DNA of 64,000 nt from Halobacillus_B rhizosphaerae (GCF_046719735.1 NZ_JAUTWQ010000001.1:682001-746000), one strand, 5' to 3'; positions 1 to 8,601 are shown, counted from the stretch's first letter. Numbers and translations: made by a program. Notes: generated by a model not told the origin, from the letters alone.

Positions 1-96
1 AAGTGCGGGTTTGATGTTCCAGACAATCAGAATAATGGAACCTGCGTGTATTATGGGTATATACAAGCCCGTAAAGATGGTCATAGAAAATCATAA
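1..96 (+). CDS. C-terminal end of an unidentified protein (partial)
   Basis: Reading frame 1 is open from the window edge to a TAA at 94-96 and gives 31 residues beginning KCGFDVPDNQNNG and ending ARKDGHRKS. The composition looks like ordinary protein, and a hairpin lies 80 bases downstream. I do not recognise the family. It could also be chance, since only 32 codons are visible. No function is proposed. Confidence 0.3.
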   Translation, partial: KCGFDVPDNQNNGTCVYYGYIQARKDGHRKS

Positions 97-173
97 AAAA
101 GAATCCTCTACAAACATTAATACAATTATTAAAAAAGTGAAACGGATGAACTACGCGGGATCTGTACATAGAA

Positions 174-206
174 ACCCCGAACCAATGAGTAGAAATGGTT
201 CGGGGT
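174..206. terminator. 11-bp hairpin between two gene ends
   Basis: Perfect inverted repeat ACCCCGAACCA / TGGTTCGGGGT with an 11-base loop. It lies downstream of the SET gene (minus strand) and of the possible gene end at base 96 (plus strand). The U-tract is poor on both strands, so it is a weak or shared terminator. Confidence 0.5.
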
Positions 207-234
207 CTCACTTTGTTATGTTCCAGCTTTTATA

Positions 235-624
235 CTACTCTTCTTCATTAAACCAAAGAGGATCATCGTTCTCTACCTCACCATGGTAGTTAATGAGTAT
301 TTCTTCGCCTGCTTTAATATCCTTATAAGCATAGAACTCAAACGTATCATTCTGAAAGTTGATCTTATAATTTGCATTCGGCTGGTACGAATGATTAAAC
401 ATCATTCCGTATCCTAAAAGAAATGCTGTATAATCTTCTCCATATTTAAAGGCGTAATCAGCTAGAAGGGTTTTTTCGATATGTTCATGTTCTTCATTCG
501 GATAAAAGAGAACGGGAGCTTCATGAAGAAGTTCCTGCTTACTAATATCCTGAGTAGCAAACACACCTCTATTAAATACCTCATTCGTAAGAGGGGAAGT
601 CTTGATTTCAATCATATTATTCAC
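235..624 (-). CDS. SET domain-containing protein
   Basis: A 129-residue protein that is essentially a stand-alone SET domain, the fold of lysine methyltransferases that use S-adenosylmethionine. Visible motifs are GVFATQDISKQE near residue 20 (SET-I start), the NHSYQPNANY block (family motif NHxxxPN) near residue 78 that forms the cofactor site, and AGEEILINYHG near residue 106 carrying the conserved tyrosine. The length fits the small bacterial SET proteins, whose substrate is unknown. The GTG start at 622-624 has AAGGA about eight bases upstream; an internal ATG at 613-615 is an alternative. It is monocistronic. Confidence 0.85.
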   Translation of the reverse strand: MNNMIEIKTSPLTNEVFNRGVFATQDISKQELLHEAPVLFYPNEEHEHIEKTLLADYAFKYGEDYTAFLLGYGMMFNHSYQPNANYKINFQNDTFEFYAYKDIKAGEEILINYHGEVENDDPLWFNEEE

Positions 625-857
625 CTGCGCTTTCCTTAATGAGAAAGTTTCTCTCTCTTCTTAAGTGTGACAGCAGTCTATTAGGAAAGCAAGCTGTTTT
701 ATATTTTCCCTGAGGTAATGATCCCGTTTAAAGAAGGGCGTCGGATCGAATGAGAGTACAAGGGGGGTGAAAGTTACATTATGGAAGGCCAGATTTTCTT
801 AAAGTTCTCCCAGAGATAATCAAGCAACGCATAAAAAAATTTGTCTTCTTTTCTTTT

Positions 858-887
858 GTATAAGTACTTAAAAGGACGAACAAACTA
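858..887 (+). promoter_or_regulatory. Sigma-F-like (forespore) promoter for the fin gene
   Basis: GTATA at 858-862, exactly 15 bases, then GAACAAACTA at 878-887. This matches the B. subtilis sigma-F consensus GYATA-N15-GGNRAMAHTR at all of the -35 and eight of ten positions of the -10. A sigma-G reading also fits (18-base spacer, CAAACTA). Forespore control of fin is established in B. subtilis, so the assignment fits the gene 30 bases downstream. Confidence 0.6.
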
Positions 888-916
888 TAGATAGCAAGTA
901 AAGAAGGAGAATGAAA

Positions 917-1123
917 ATGAAAATTCGATACTATTGTCGCAAGTGTCAGCAGCAGGTAGGCGAATTAGACAACAAGAAAGCAGATGCTGCTCAATTAGGA
1001 TCTGATGTTTTAAATGATGCGGATGACGAACAAATGGTTCATATGAGTGCCGGAGGAGATTTAAACATTCAAACGATTTGCGACTCTTGTAAAGAAAACC
1101 CAGCATCTTCTGATTTACGGTAA
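917..1123 (+). CDS. fin: Anti-sigma-F factor Fin family protein
   Basis: A 68-residue zinc-ribbon-like protein of the Fin (YabK) family. In B. subtilis, Fin is made in the forespore and antagonises sigma-F to help the switch to sigma-G. CRKC near residue 7 and CDSC near residue 55 supply the metal-binding cysteines, with the family pattern RYYCRKCxxxVGxL at the N-terminus. The ATG at 917 is chosen because AAGGAG at 904-909 is seven to eight bases upstream; the ATG at 911 is too close. B. subtilis fin lies between pth and mfd. This copy stands alone, so it may be a paralog. Confidence 0.8.
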   Translation: MKIRYYCRKCQQQVGELDNKKADAAQLGSDVLNDADDEQMVHMSAGGDLNIQTICDSCKENPASSDLR

Positions 1124-1208
1124 GATCTTGTTGTTAGAAGGCAGTCAAGTTCGATTTAATTCAAACGGACCATACACTCCACGATACAACCGTATATAAG
1201 CAAACAAT

Positions 1209-1264
1209 AAATCCGAACAATGATGAGATTATCGACTTTCTTTCATCATCGTTCGGATTTTTTC
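1209..1264 (+). terminator. Rho-independent terminator after fin
   Basis: 17-bp stem, AATCCGAACAATGATGA paired with TCATCATCGTTCGGATT (one G-U), followed by six T. It is 85 bases after the fin stop codon. Confidence 0.85.
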
Positions 1265-1335
1265 CTTCCAGATGCTAGAAGGCGTTTACCGTTTAGGATC
1301 TACACTCGGCTCTTCTTGGTGAGCTTCGCAGGATG

Positions 1336-1800
1336 TTACTGACTAGGCATCGCCTTTAATTTTTCAAGTTTACTTAACAATACATCGATAATAACAAAAC
1401 CGCCTACATAAATAAGAAAGGTAAAAAAGATATTCCAACCCTCGCCATAAGACACCGTTCCTATAAGCAGGGAACCATATTCCAGCCCGGTCATTCCTAG
1501 AATAAATCCTAAGTACACCCAGATACGTTTATATTTCTTAGCATGAATAAAATAAGAAAACCATACTCCGACAACAGGGAAGATACCAAGATCTAAGAAA
1601 ATAGAATCCATTAGAATGACTCGCGGCATAGGATTTACTTTCCATAATCCTAAGTGGATACCTAACTGGTTAATTGTAACTGCAATTAATGCCGTGGCTG
1701 GTCCGGCCGTTAAAAGAATCGCTGGTACTTTTTTATATAAATAGACCCCTAATATCCATGGGAGAACAAAACCTAAAAGAAAAATGTAAACCACTTTCAT
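1336..1800 (-). CDS. Multi-pass membrane protein of unknown function (CBO0543-like)
   Basis: About 154 residues, almost entirely hydrophobic, with five predicted membrane segments; the loop NQLGIHLGLWKVNPMPR follows the second and HAKKYKR lies near residue 90. The arrangement with a GLW motif resembles the CBO0543 family of small Firmicute membrane proteins, which has no assigned function; I hold this loosely. On the minus strand GAGAGG lies only two bases from the ATG at 1798-1800, so the GTG two codons later, with eight-base spacing, may be the true start. It is monocistronic and converges with fin. Confidence 0.6.
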   Translation of the reverse strand: MKVVYIFLLGFVLPWILGVYLYKKVPAILLTAGPATALIAVTINQLGIHLGLWKVNPMPRVILMDSIFLDLGIFPVVGVWFSYFIHAKKYKRIWVYLGFILGMTGLEYGSLLIGTVSYGEGWNIFFTFLIYVGGFVIIDVLLSKLEKLKAMPSQ

Positions 1801-1803
1801 CAC

Positions 1804-2199
1804 CTCTCTTTCTATTGTTAGAAATTTTCCTTCCTTTATACTTCAAATCCATGTGTTGGCAGGATGTGCTAATTATTTCCTAGTAAAATACAAAAGGAAA
1901 TAACCATTATTAATATTGACCAAGCAGATAGAAGTGCTGTGATTGAGAGAAAATTCTCAAGGGAGCGGAATAATAACGGAAGCATATAGGATTAATTAAT
2001 CAAGAATTCAGAGAGCTTAGTTTAAACCGGATAAAAAATGGATATTGCAGCGTCCATCCATTTAATTACGCTAGAAGCAGGAAGAACGAATTCATGCTTA
2101 TGATTACAACTCTAATGGCCGGAGTATTTTAGCAGAACAAGGGAAGCAGACACAACTTCCTCGCACTTGATAAATAAGTGAATTTATCGATAAAAAAAA
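1804..2199. other. Non-coding gap
   Basis: No supported gene. One plus-strand frame is open for about 45 codons around 1998-2150 but has no ribosome binding site and no recognisable family. The stretch may be leader DNA for the minus-strand gene or decayed sequence. Confidence 0.4.
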
Positions 2200-2225
2200 C
2201 CCTTATTGAGTACATTCAATAAGGG
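2200..2225 (-). terminator. Rho-independent terminator of the AbrB-type transporter gene
   Basis: Ten-base arms CCCTTATTGA / TCAATAAGGG flanked on the plus strand by A8 (2192-2199), giving a U-tract on minus-strand RNA immediately after the gene ending at 2234. Confidence 0.85.
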
Positions 2226-2233
2226 AAACTGAT

Positions 2234-3310
2234 TTATTGAGGATCAGATTTTTCTTTTGCATCTTTGCTGACTAATAGAGGGACAATCATAGGGATGAAG
2301 ACAATAATTGTTAACAGCCTTATGATTTGCATTGCCGCTACTATACTTGCATCCAAGTCCATTGATGAAGCAACGGAAGCCATCTGCGGAGCGCCAGCAG
2401 GCACAATCGCAAGCAGACTTGTAATGAAATCCAAAGAAGTCATCAGATAAAATACAAATGTAGTAATAAAAGTGAGCAGGAAGAAGGCGGCTAATATAAT
2501 CAAACTTGTCCAGCCGATACTTTTAAATTCTTTTAAAGATTCTCTATCAAACCGAACTCCGATGATCACTCCCAGCATCGCCATTCCTAATCCAACCAAT
2601 AAGTTCGGCATCGCAGGAAGCGGTAGGAGAAAGGTTTTAAATAAGAAACCAAGGATGATGGAATACAAAAAAGGAGCAATAGGAATTCTCCATTTTTTTG
2701 CTAAAACCAGAGTCACGACCACTAAAAGGGCATAAAACAGCAGGGCCACCCATAAAGGGGAGGTAGAAGCTGCTGCCTGGGCTCCGGTCTGACTATTTTG
2801 GACTTCTTCCGTGGGCACGAAAGAAGAAATTAAACCAGCAACTAAAGGAATTGTTGCAACTAACAACATAATGCGTACAGTCTGAAAGGCGGCAACCATA
2901 CTCATGTTTGCCTTATATTCTCTACTGAGTGCCATCATTATTGAAGCTCCTGCAGGAAGACAGCAGAATAATGCAGTGGTCCCATCCATGTTCGAATATT
3001 TTTTTAAAATTTTCCCTAAAATCCAGCTCGCAACAAAAAGAATCACCATGGAAACGGCAAGGGGAAGTAAATAAGTAGCTACTTGCTTAAACATGGCTAT
3101 TTTAATGGATAGGCTGATACTCACTCCAATTAGGGCAAGGGAAATATCAAATAAGACCGGCGGGTAGGATATTTCTTCTACGAACAGCCGATAAAAAGTT
3201 CCAGCAAGCATGGCTCCTAATAACCAGCCCGCGGGGATATGTAACCAATTAAATACATAACCAACAGCAAATGCCGCGGCTAAAAGTAGGATTTTCTTCA
3301 CAATTTTCAC
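2234..3310 (-). CDS. AbrB family membrane transporter (PF05145 type)
   Basis: A 358-residue integral membrane protein with two similar halves of about five helices each. The N-terminal half carries HIPAGWLLGAMLAG near residue 25 and LPAGASIMMALS near 118; the C-terminal half repeats the theme with IVPAGAPQMASVASS near 305. These are hallmarks of the 'AbrB family' (formerly 'ammonia monooxygenase') transporters, whose substrate is not firmly known. The name is unrelated to the transition-state regulator AbrB. The ATG at 3308-3310 follows a weak upstream purine stretch. Full length, monocistronic, with its own terminator. Confidence 0.8.
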   Translation of the reverse strand: MKIVKKILLLAAAFAVGYVFNWLHIPAGWLLGAMLAGTFYRLFVEEISYPPVLFDISLALIGVSISLSIKIAMFKQVATYLLPLAVSMVILFVASWILGKILKKYSNMDGTTALFCCLPAGASIMMALSREYKANMSMVAAFQTVRIMLLVATIPLVAGLISSFVPTEEVQNSQTGAQAAASTSPLWVALLFYALLVVVTLVLAKKWRIPIAPFLYSIILGFLFKTFLLPLPAMPNLLVGLGMAMLGVIIGVRFDRESLKEFKSIGWTSLIILAAFFLLTFITTFVFYLMTSLDFITSLLAIVPAGAPQMASVASSMDLDASIVAAMQIIRLLTIIVFIPMIVPLLVSKDAKEKSDPQ

Positions 3311-3667
3311 ACCTTATAGTTATTAATTCATTCCGATTAATTATGATAAAAGTCTGGAATCCTCAAAATTAAACTTTGATTAATATTTGAATACGACTAC
3401 TGGCTTGATTAATTTGTAGGAGTATAGATAGCTTAGCATATTTAAATTTCCGATACCTACTAAGAAAGCTTAGGAAATAGGCAAAGGAAACCTTTTTTGC
3501 TAAAGCGAGGTTAAGGGAGGCAGCATTGACGACTTCATTAAGTAGAGGGGCATTCCTCCCAGGGAACTTTGTAATGGAACCGTTCATGCTTAACGCTTGT
3601 TAATTATCAGTCCGGTGAAACATTGACATTTTCACGAAGGTTCAGATAATAAAAAACTTTAAATCAC
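3311..3667. other. Divergent intergenic region without a supported gene
   Basis: A minus-strand frame at 3369-3587 is open for 72 codons, but it has no ribosome binding site and no recognisable protein character. The region ends at a strong hairpin (3668-3714) that has no obvious gene to terminate. A small RNA or the remains of a gene are possible. Confidence 0.35.
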
Positions 3668-3714
3668 AAAAGCGTGTACAATCAGCCTTTTACAAGCTGA
3701 TTGTACACGCTTTT
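3668..3714 (+). terminator. Strong orphan terminator-like hairpin
   Basis: Perfect 19-bp arms (AAAAGCGTGTACAATCAGC and its complement) with a nine-base loop, followed by TTTTATTT. It lies upstream of the nfo pseudogene and downstream of no plus-strand gene. Confidence 0.75.
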
Positions 3715-3815
3715 ATTTATGGTCTTCTTGTTTTCTAAATAAGGAAATTTTATTTTGCTTTGGGTGGGGGATGATAAAAAATACGAACCATATAGAGAGA
3801 AAGGTGATGATCCCC

Positions 3816-4701
3816 ATGAAATTTGGCTGCCATGTATCGATTAAAGCGGGGTATTTAGCGGCAGCAAAGCATGCCGAATCGATCCAGGCATCTGCCTTTC
3901 AGTATTTTCCTAAGAATCCGCGAAGTCTCTCTTTAAAAAATTATGATCCCGAGGATGCTTACTAGTGTAAGCAGTTTACTAAAGAAAGTAAGTTAGTCTC
4001 TGTAAGTCATGCTCCGTATCCTGCGATATTAACTGTTGCCGATTCTGGCAAAAGAAAACAACTAGTGGATTCTATCTTGAATGACTTAGAAATCAGTGAA
4101 GCATGCGGTTCGATAGGCGTAGTTGTTCATTTCGGGAAACTCTTAGATGCTGATCTTCCTTTAGAAAGCTACAGGCTGATCATTAACTCACTGGATGAGA
4201 TTCTGAGTAGATGGGAGGGTAAAGCAAAGATCCTTCTGGAAAATAATGCGGGTAAACCTGGTTCATTTGGAACAGAAATCGAGGAATTAGTGAAGATCCG
4301 CGAACTACTGGAACACCCTGAAAAACTTGGATTCTGTCTTGATACTTGCCATTTGTATGCAAGCGGCGTTTGGAATGGAGATAACTGGACTCAAATCCTG
4401 AGCAAAGGAAACGAGCTGGGATATTTTGATCACCTCCATGTTATCCATCTAAATAACTCTAAATATGTATCCGGAAGCGGAAAAGACCGTCATTCCAATA
4501 TTTTAATCAATGGCCACATTAACAAAAACCAATTTGCTGCCATTATTAAAAGTTCCCAGTTAGCGGGTCTTCCTTTCATATTGGAAACTCCAGAGGACAC
4601 TATTACGCATAAGGAAGAGGTTAGACAGCTTAAAGAAACGTGGGGGTGAAGCATCTTTTGAAGGTTATGCTCCTAAAAATTCCATCAAAATCCTTAAATA
4701 A
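3816..4701 (+). pseudogene. nfo: Endonuclease IV (deoxyribonuclease IV) homolog, disrupted
   Basis: Reads as an apurinic-site endonuclease IV, a TIM-barrel metal enzyme of base-excision repair. MKFGCHVSIKAGY starts the protein; GSIGVVVHFGKL, LLENNAGKPGSFG, GFCLDTCHLYASG and HLNNSKYVSGSGKDRH follow in family order, with the metal-binding His, Glu and Asp residues. Two lesions are visible. A TAG at 3963-3965 replaces codon 50 in an otherwise continuous frame. A run of five G at 4643-4647 shifts the frame near the end; with four G the protein would continue EASFEGYAPKNSIKILK to a TAA at 4699. The start has AAAGGTGAT eight bases upstream. Both lesions could be sequencing errors, but the sequence as given cannot encode a full enzyme. 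Confidence 0.8.
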
Positions 4702-4756
4702 ACCAATGGACTACCGGGGATAATTAGACAACAGGCATTTACTTGGGAGTGTTTAC

Positions 4757-5449
4757 ATGAATGTAACGGAATTATTAGCAAGGTTACTCTTATCCTTTGT
4801 GGCTCTTTTAATTTTAACCCGGATCATGGGACGAAAAGAAATCAGCCAAATGACCTTCTTTAACTTTGTGTCGGCCATCTCTATAGGCACTATAGGAGGT
4901 TCTTTAGTCATTGATCAAACCTTAAGCATCACGAGAGGAATGATTGCACTAGCAGGCTGGACCGTATTTACCATCATTATGGGAATGGTAGATCTGCATT
5001 CAAGAAAAGCCAGAAAACTAATTAACGGAGATCCCATTATATTAATTAAAAATGGAAAAATTATAGAGAAAGCTCTCCGAAAAACACGATTAGATCTTGA
5101 TTCTCTCAAAGTCATGCTGAGAAGAGAAAAAGTTTTTTCACTTGCGGATGTAGAGTATGCAGTATTTGAAACCAATGGAAAACTGTCAGTTATGAAAAAC
5201 ACCGGTAAACAGCCCGTTACTAAAAATGATATGAAAATGTATTCCAGCCCTCCTGCCTTTCCTGCAGGTGTAGAGATGATTTCTGAAGGAATTATAAATG
5301 AAGATAACTTAAAGCAACTACACTTAACTAAAGAATGGTTAACTCAGCAGTTAAAGAACCAGGGATATCCTTCAGCAGACGAAATATTTTATGCAGAAGC
5401 ATGCCCAAATGGTAAATTATATATTGATCAAACTGATCCCCCTCACTAA
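4757..5449 (+). CDS. DUF421 domain-containing membrane protein (YetF/YcaP family)
   Basis: A 230-residue protein with three N-terminal membrane helices (about residues 5-75), including the family signature LILTRIMGRKEISQMTFF, followed by a soluble domain with NGDPIILIKNGKI and a tandem C-terminal lobe. The architecture and length match YetF/YcaP proteins of Bacillus, several of which are under forespore or stress control; their biochemical role is uncertain. GGGAGTG eight bases before the ATG at 4757 supports the start. It is followed after 26 bases by an MFS gene and may be cotranscribed with it. Confidence 0.85.
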   Translation: MNVTELLARLLLSFVALLILTRIMGRKEISQMTFFNFVSAISIGTIGGSLVIDQTLSITRGMIALAGWTVFTIIMGMVDLHSRKARKLINGDPIILIKNGKIIEKALRKTRLDLDSLKVMLRREKVFSLADVEYAVFETNGKLSVMKNTGKQPVTKNDMKMYSSPPAFPAGVEMISEGIINEDNLKQLHLTKEWLTQQLKNQGYPSADEIFYAEACPNGKLYIDQTDPPH

Positions 5450-5475
5450 GAGGATGAATCATAGGAGGTGAACCA

Positions 5476-6732
5476 ATGGAAAACGCATCAAAAGATAACG
5501 TCAGCAGGTGGTGCCTGGTCAGCATGGCATCCATCCCTTTAATCATGACACTGGGCAACTCTATGCTCATCCCTGTGCTGCCAATATTTGAAGAAAAGGT
5601 CGGCATTTCATCATTTCAATCCAGCTTAATTATTACAAGCTATTCTTTAGCAGCTATCTTTCTCATCCCTATTGCGGGTTACTTATCCGATCGGTTTGGC
5701 AGGAAAGTTGTCATTCTGCCGAGTTTGATTCTTACATTAATTGGCGGATTGATTGCTGCTTTTGCTTCTTGGAAAATGGGAAATCCGTTTCTTTGGATTA
5801 TGACCGGCCGCGTTTTGCAAGGAATCGGTGCAGCGGGAGCTACGCCTATCGTTTTACCTCTCGTGGGAGATCTTTATAAAGACGATGATACGAAAACTAG
5901 CTCGTGTATGGGAATTATTGAAACTTCTAACACCTTCGGAAAAGTGTTGAGTCCTATACTTGGGTCTGCTTTAGCCGCTTTCTTATGGTTTTTACCTTTC
6001 TTTTCTATCTCGGTCTTTAGTTTCATTTCCATCATTCTTGTGTTCTTTTTCATAAAAGTACCCAAAGACACGAAAGAAAAGCCGGTAAAATTGTCGATGT
6101 TTCTGAAGAAAACGAAGAAGATCTTCGGCCAGGAAGGAAAATGGCTGTATCCAATATTCCTGATCGGAGTTTACGTTATGCTGATTTTATTTGGAGTTCT
6201 CTTCTTTTTATCAGAGAATCTGGAGAAAATACACGATATTCACGGTGTAAAGAAAGGTTTTATATTGGCCGTGCCTTTACTATTTCTATGTATTTCTTCG
6301 TTCATAACCGGCAAAAAAATTAAAGATAACGTTAAGACGATGAAAAAAGTAATCCTTATTTTTTTATTGCTGTCTTCAATCAGTGTCCTATTCGTCGGAT
6401 ACGTTAATGAAAAGGTCATCCTGATGCTTATTATAGTAAGCTTACTCGGTATTGGAATTGGTGCTCTCCTTCCAACGCTTGATGCCATGATTACAGAAGG
6501 CATTGAAAAAGAGGAAAGAGGAACCATATCATCCTTTTATAGTTCATCGAGATTTATTGGCGTTGCAGCAGGTCCACCGGTTATGTCGCTGGTGATGGAC
6601 AAGTTTGTTAACCTCAGCTACTTAGCGGCAGGCATAATGGGAGGGATTTTGTTTCTCGTTGCCATGAAATGTATAAAGAAGGATGACACTGAGAAACAAA
6701 CTAAACATACCCCTGTACCAGAAAGCACGTAA
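5476..6732 (+). CDS. MFS transporter, drug:H+ antiporter type
   Basis: A 418-residue major facilitator with about twelve membrane helices. The motif GYLSDRFGRKVVILP after helix 2 is the classical MFS loop 2-3 signature, and GRVLQGIGAAGATP (motif B/C-like) follows in helix 4 and 5. This points to a DHA1-type exporter of small molecules; the substrate cannot be read from sequence. A strong TAGGAGGTG lies seven bases before the ATG at 5476. A basic central loop (about residues 195-220) separates the halves, as in the family. Confidence 0.85.
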   Translation: MENASKDNVSRWCLVSMASIPLIMTLGNSMLIPVLPIFEEKVGISSFQSSLIITSYSLAAIFLIPIAGYLSDRFGRKVVILPSLILTLIGGLIAAFASWKMGNPFLWIMTGRVLQGIGAAGATPIVLPLVGDLYKDDDTKTSSCMGIIETSNTFGKVLSPILGSALAAFLWFLPFFSISVFSFISIILVFFFIKVPKDTKEKPVKLSMFLKKTKKIFGQEGKWLYPIFLIGVYVMLILFGVLFFLSENLEKIHDIHGVKKGFILAVPLLFLCISSFITGKKIKDNVKTMKKVILIFLLLSSISVLFVGYVNEKVILMLIIVSLLGIGIGALLPTLDAMITEGIEKEERGTISSFYSSSRFIGVAAGPPVMSLVMDKFVNLSYLAAGIMGGILFLVAMKCIKKDDTEKQTKHTPVPEST

Positions 6733-6776
6733 TTAATAGACGATAAGCAAATATACGGTCCTTCAATAAAGCGGAT

Positions 6777-7703
6777 TTGAGCAGCGAAGGGAGAGGAAGA
6801 GCGATTAGTTATGATTGTATTATTATTGGAGGAGGTATTGCTGGTCTTCAGGCATCCATTCAATTAGGCAGGTATAAACGATCGATTCTGCTTTTAGATT
6901 CTGAGGATGGCCGTTCTTCTCTATGCAAGAATTATAATAATATCCTCGGCTTCTCAAAAGGAGTAAGCGGAAAGTACTTGCGAGAAGAAGGAAGGAAGCA
7001 AGCGGCTGAATATGGAGTAGAAATTCTAAATGACGAAGTCGTGAACGTGCGCAAAGAAAAGCAGCAGTTTCTCATAGAAACCAGACGTGATCGAAAATTC
7101 AAGGGGAAAACTATGCTTCTGGCGACGGGGGTTAAAGACCATATCCCCAGCATACCAGGGATCCTACCCTGTTTAGGTTCTTCTATTTATATCTGTCCGG
7201 ATTGCGATGGGTATGAAATTTCTAATAAAAAAACCTTTATACTTGGCAGCGGAATGACAGGAGTATCTATGGCTCTCCGTCTCCTTTACTGGAGTCAAGA
7301 TTTAACTTACATCAATCATGGAGAAGGTGAAGTTAAAGAGGAAGCAATCAGAAACCTTCAAAGACATAACATTGCTTATATTAATCATCCGCTTATTGAA
7401 GTAAAGCATGTCCATGGAAAATTTCTAGGAATTCAGCTAACCGATGGAAGTTATTTAGAAGGTGAAAAAGCGTTTGTAGCCTTTGGAGGCAATAAAGTTC
7501 GTTCAGACTTAGCTGCTCAACTGGAAGCTGAAATGAACGCTAATAATCATATCGCTATAGATCCAACCACCCGGATGACTACGATAAACAACCTATGGGC
7601 AGCGGGCGATGCAGCATCCCATTCAGAACTCGTAACAGCAGCGATGGCAGACGGTTCCGTTGCAGCAATTTGGATTCAAAAAAGGTTAAACAATGAATTT
7701 TAA
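6777..7703 (+). CDS. Thioredoxin-reductase-like NAD(P)/FAD oxidoreductase
   Basis: About 300 residues with the N-terminal FAD site YDCIIIGGGIAGLQAS, a CPDC redox pair near residue 139 (TrxR-type CxxC), a central NAD(P) Rossmann motif GSGMTGVSMALRLL and the C-terminal FAD signature NNLWAAGDAASHSE. This is the class II pyridine nucleotide disulfide family; the electron acceptor is unknown and no thioredoxin gene is adjacent. The start is odd: TTG at 6777 has no ribosome binding site, while GGGAGAGG at 6789-6796 sits seven bases before an ATT codon at 6804, right before the FAD motif. Either ATT is used, or the start codon has changed. Confidence 0.82.
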   Translation: MSSEGRGRAISYDCIIIGGGIAGLQASIQLGRYKRSILLLDSEDGRSSLCKNYNNILGFSKGVSGKYLREEGRKQAAEYGVEILNDEVVNVRKEKQQFLIETRRDRKFKGKTMLLATGVKDHIPSIPGILPCLGSSIYICPDCDGYEISNKKTFILGSGMTGVSMALRLLYWSQDLTYINHGEGEVKEEAIRNLQRHNIAYINHPLIEVKHVHGKFLGIQLTDGSYLEGEKAFVAFGGNKVRSDLAAQLEAEMNANNHIAIDPTTRMTTINNLWAAGDAASHSELVTAAMADGSVAAIWIQKRLNNEF

Positions 7704-7794
7704 TCGATCGCGAATATTATAGTAATATAGTTTAAATAAAAACGGAGCGGGTAATGGAATGAATATAAATCATATAACAAGGGGGAATTTGTAA

Positions 7795-8124
7795 ATGGCA
7801 CAAGAGAAATATCAATCTGCGATTAAGAAACTTCATGAATGTATGGCAGCGTGTAACCACTGTTTTGATTCCTGTTTACAAGAAGATAATGTGAAAATGA
7901 TGGCCGGCTGTATTCGATTGGATCGAGAATGCGCAGATATCTGCTCTTATTTAGAACAAGCTTTAGTACGCAACACTCCTTTTGTTTCAGAACTAGCACA
8001 ACTATGTGCGGAGATCTGCCTTTCTTGCGGAGATGAATGCAAACAGCATGATCATCAGCATTGTCAAGAATGTGCTCAGGCGTGTTTTGAATGTGCGGAG
8101 GAGTGCAAGAAAATAGCTTCCTAA
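7795..8124 (+). CDS. Four-helix bundle copper-binding protein (DUF326, YhjQ/Csp-like)
   Basis: A 109-residue soluble protein with twelve cysteines spaced three or four residues apart along predicted helices: CMAACNHCFDSC, ECADIC, LCAEICLSCGDEC, HCQECAQACFECAEEC. This pattern is typical of DUF326/Csp copper storage proteins, where cysteines line the core of a four-helix bundle and hold Cu(I). No signal peptide, so cytosolic. A GGGGG stretch lies ten bases before the ATG, and a terminator follows directly. Confidence 0.88.
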   Translation: MAQEKYQSAIKKLHECMAACNHCFDSCLQEDNVKMMAGCIRLDRECADICSYLEQALVRNTPFVSELAQLCAEICLSCGDECKQHDHQHCQECAQACFECAEECKKIAS

Positions 8125-8147
8125 ACCATTCATACTTACGTTGACTA

Positions 8148-8176
8148 GAGCCCTGACAATCCCAGGGTTCTTTTTT
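8148..8176 (+). terminator. Terminator after the copper-binding protein gene
   Basis: Eight-base arms GAGCCCTG / CAGGGTTC (one G-U pair) with a seven-base loop, followed by six T. Confidence 0.85.
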
Positions 8177-8279
8177 GTTTTTAAGTTATACCTGGAAATG
8201 ATGGAATTTAAAGATATGTGCAACTTCCAATTAAAAAAAGAATGAAAATTATGAATGGCCTTTATTTTCTCATATTCTA

Positions 8280-8308
8280 TTGACATTTATACGGTTTGGG
8301 CATAATAT
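8280..8308 (+). promoter_or_regulatory. Sigma-A promoter of the riboswitch-cysJI transcript
   Basis: TTGACA at 8280-8285, 17-base spacer, TAATAT at 8303-8308. The expected RNA start near 8315 lies about 36 bases before the riboswitch aptamer. Confidence 0.8.
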
Positions 8309-8350
8309 ATTTACCAATCATTCATTTTCAACAATTGAATCATAGACATT

Positions 8351-8466
8351 CTTATCGCGAGAGGTGGAGGGACTGGCCCTTTGAAGCCTCGGCAACGGGT
8401 CTGAACTTCTCTTTTCAGATACTGTGCCACTTCCAGCGGGTGCTCAGGCGCTTGAAAGATAAGGAG
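8351..8466 (+). promoter_or_regulatory. SAM-I riboswitch (S-box)
   Basis: Shows the canonical S-box order: CTTATC (5' side of P1), GAGAGGTGGAGGGACTGGCCC, GAAGCCTCGGCAAC, the kink-turn and pseudoknot regions, then GATAAG (3' side of P1) at 8458-8463. SAM-I riboswitches terminate transcription when S-adenosylmethionine is abundant. The terminator at 8492 and the sulfite reductase genes downstream fit sulfur-assimilation control. Confidence 0.95.
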
Positions 8467-8491
8467 ATGGGCAGATACATATTGCATTTTT

Positions 8492-8532
8492 ACCTCTCTT
8501 CTTATTTTTATAGAAGAGAGGTTTTTCATTTT
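8492..8532 (+). terminator. Riboswitch expression-platform terminator
   Basis: Eleven-base arms ACCTCTCTTCT / AGAAGAGAGGT with a nine-base loop, followed by TTTT and a second T run. It is placed 25 bases after the SAM aptamer, as expected for premature termination control. Confidence 0.9.
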
Positions 8533-8601
8533 TTATCGTGAATTTCACAGGAGGAGGGAAGTCAGCTTGGGGATGTACTGCCGTATTTCCGAGTAAACAA
8601 C

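Noticed and set aside
3369..3587. Minus-strand 72-codon frame
   Set aside because: No ribosome binding site and no recognisable protein character; likely chance.
5476..6732. Antibiotic resistance pump of known type
   Set aside because: Only general MFS motifs are visible; no specific drug family can be supported.
8296..8541. Open frames over the leader of cysJ
   Set aside because: They coincide with the SAM-I riboswitch and terminator and have no ribosome binding site.
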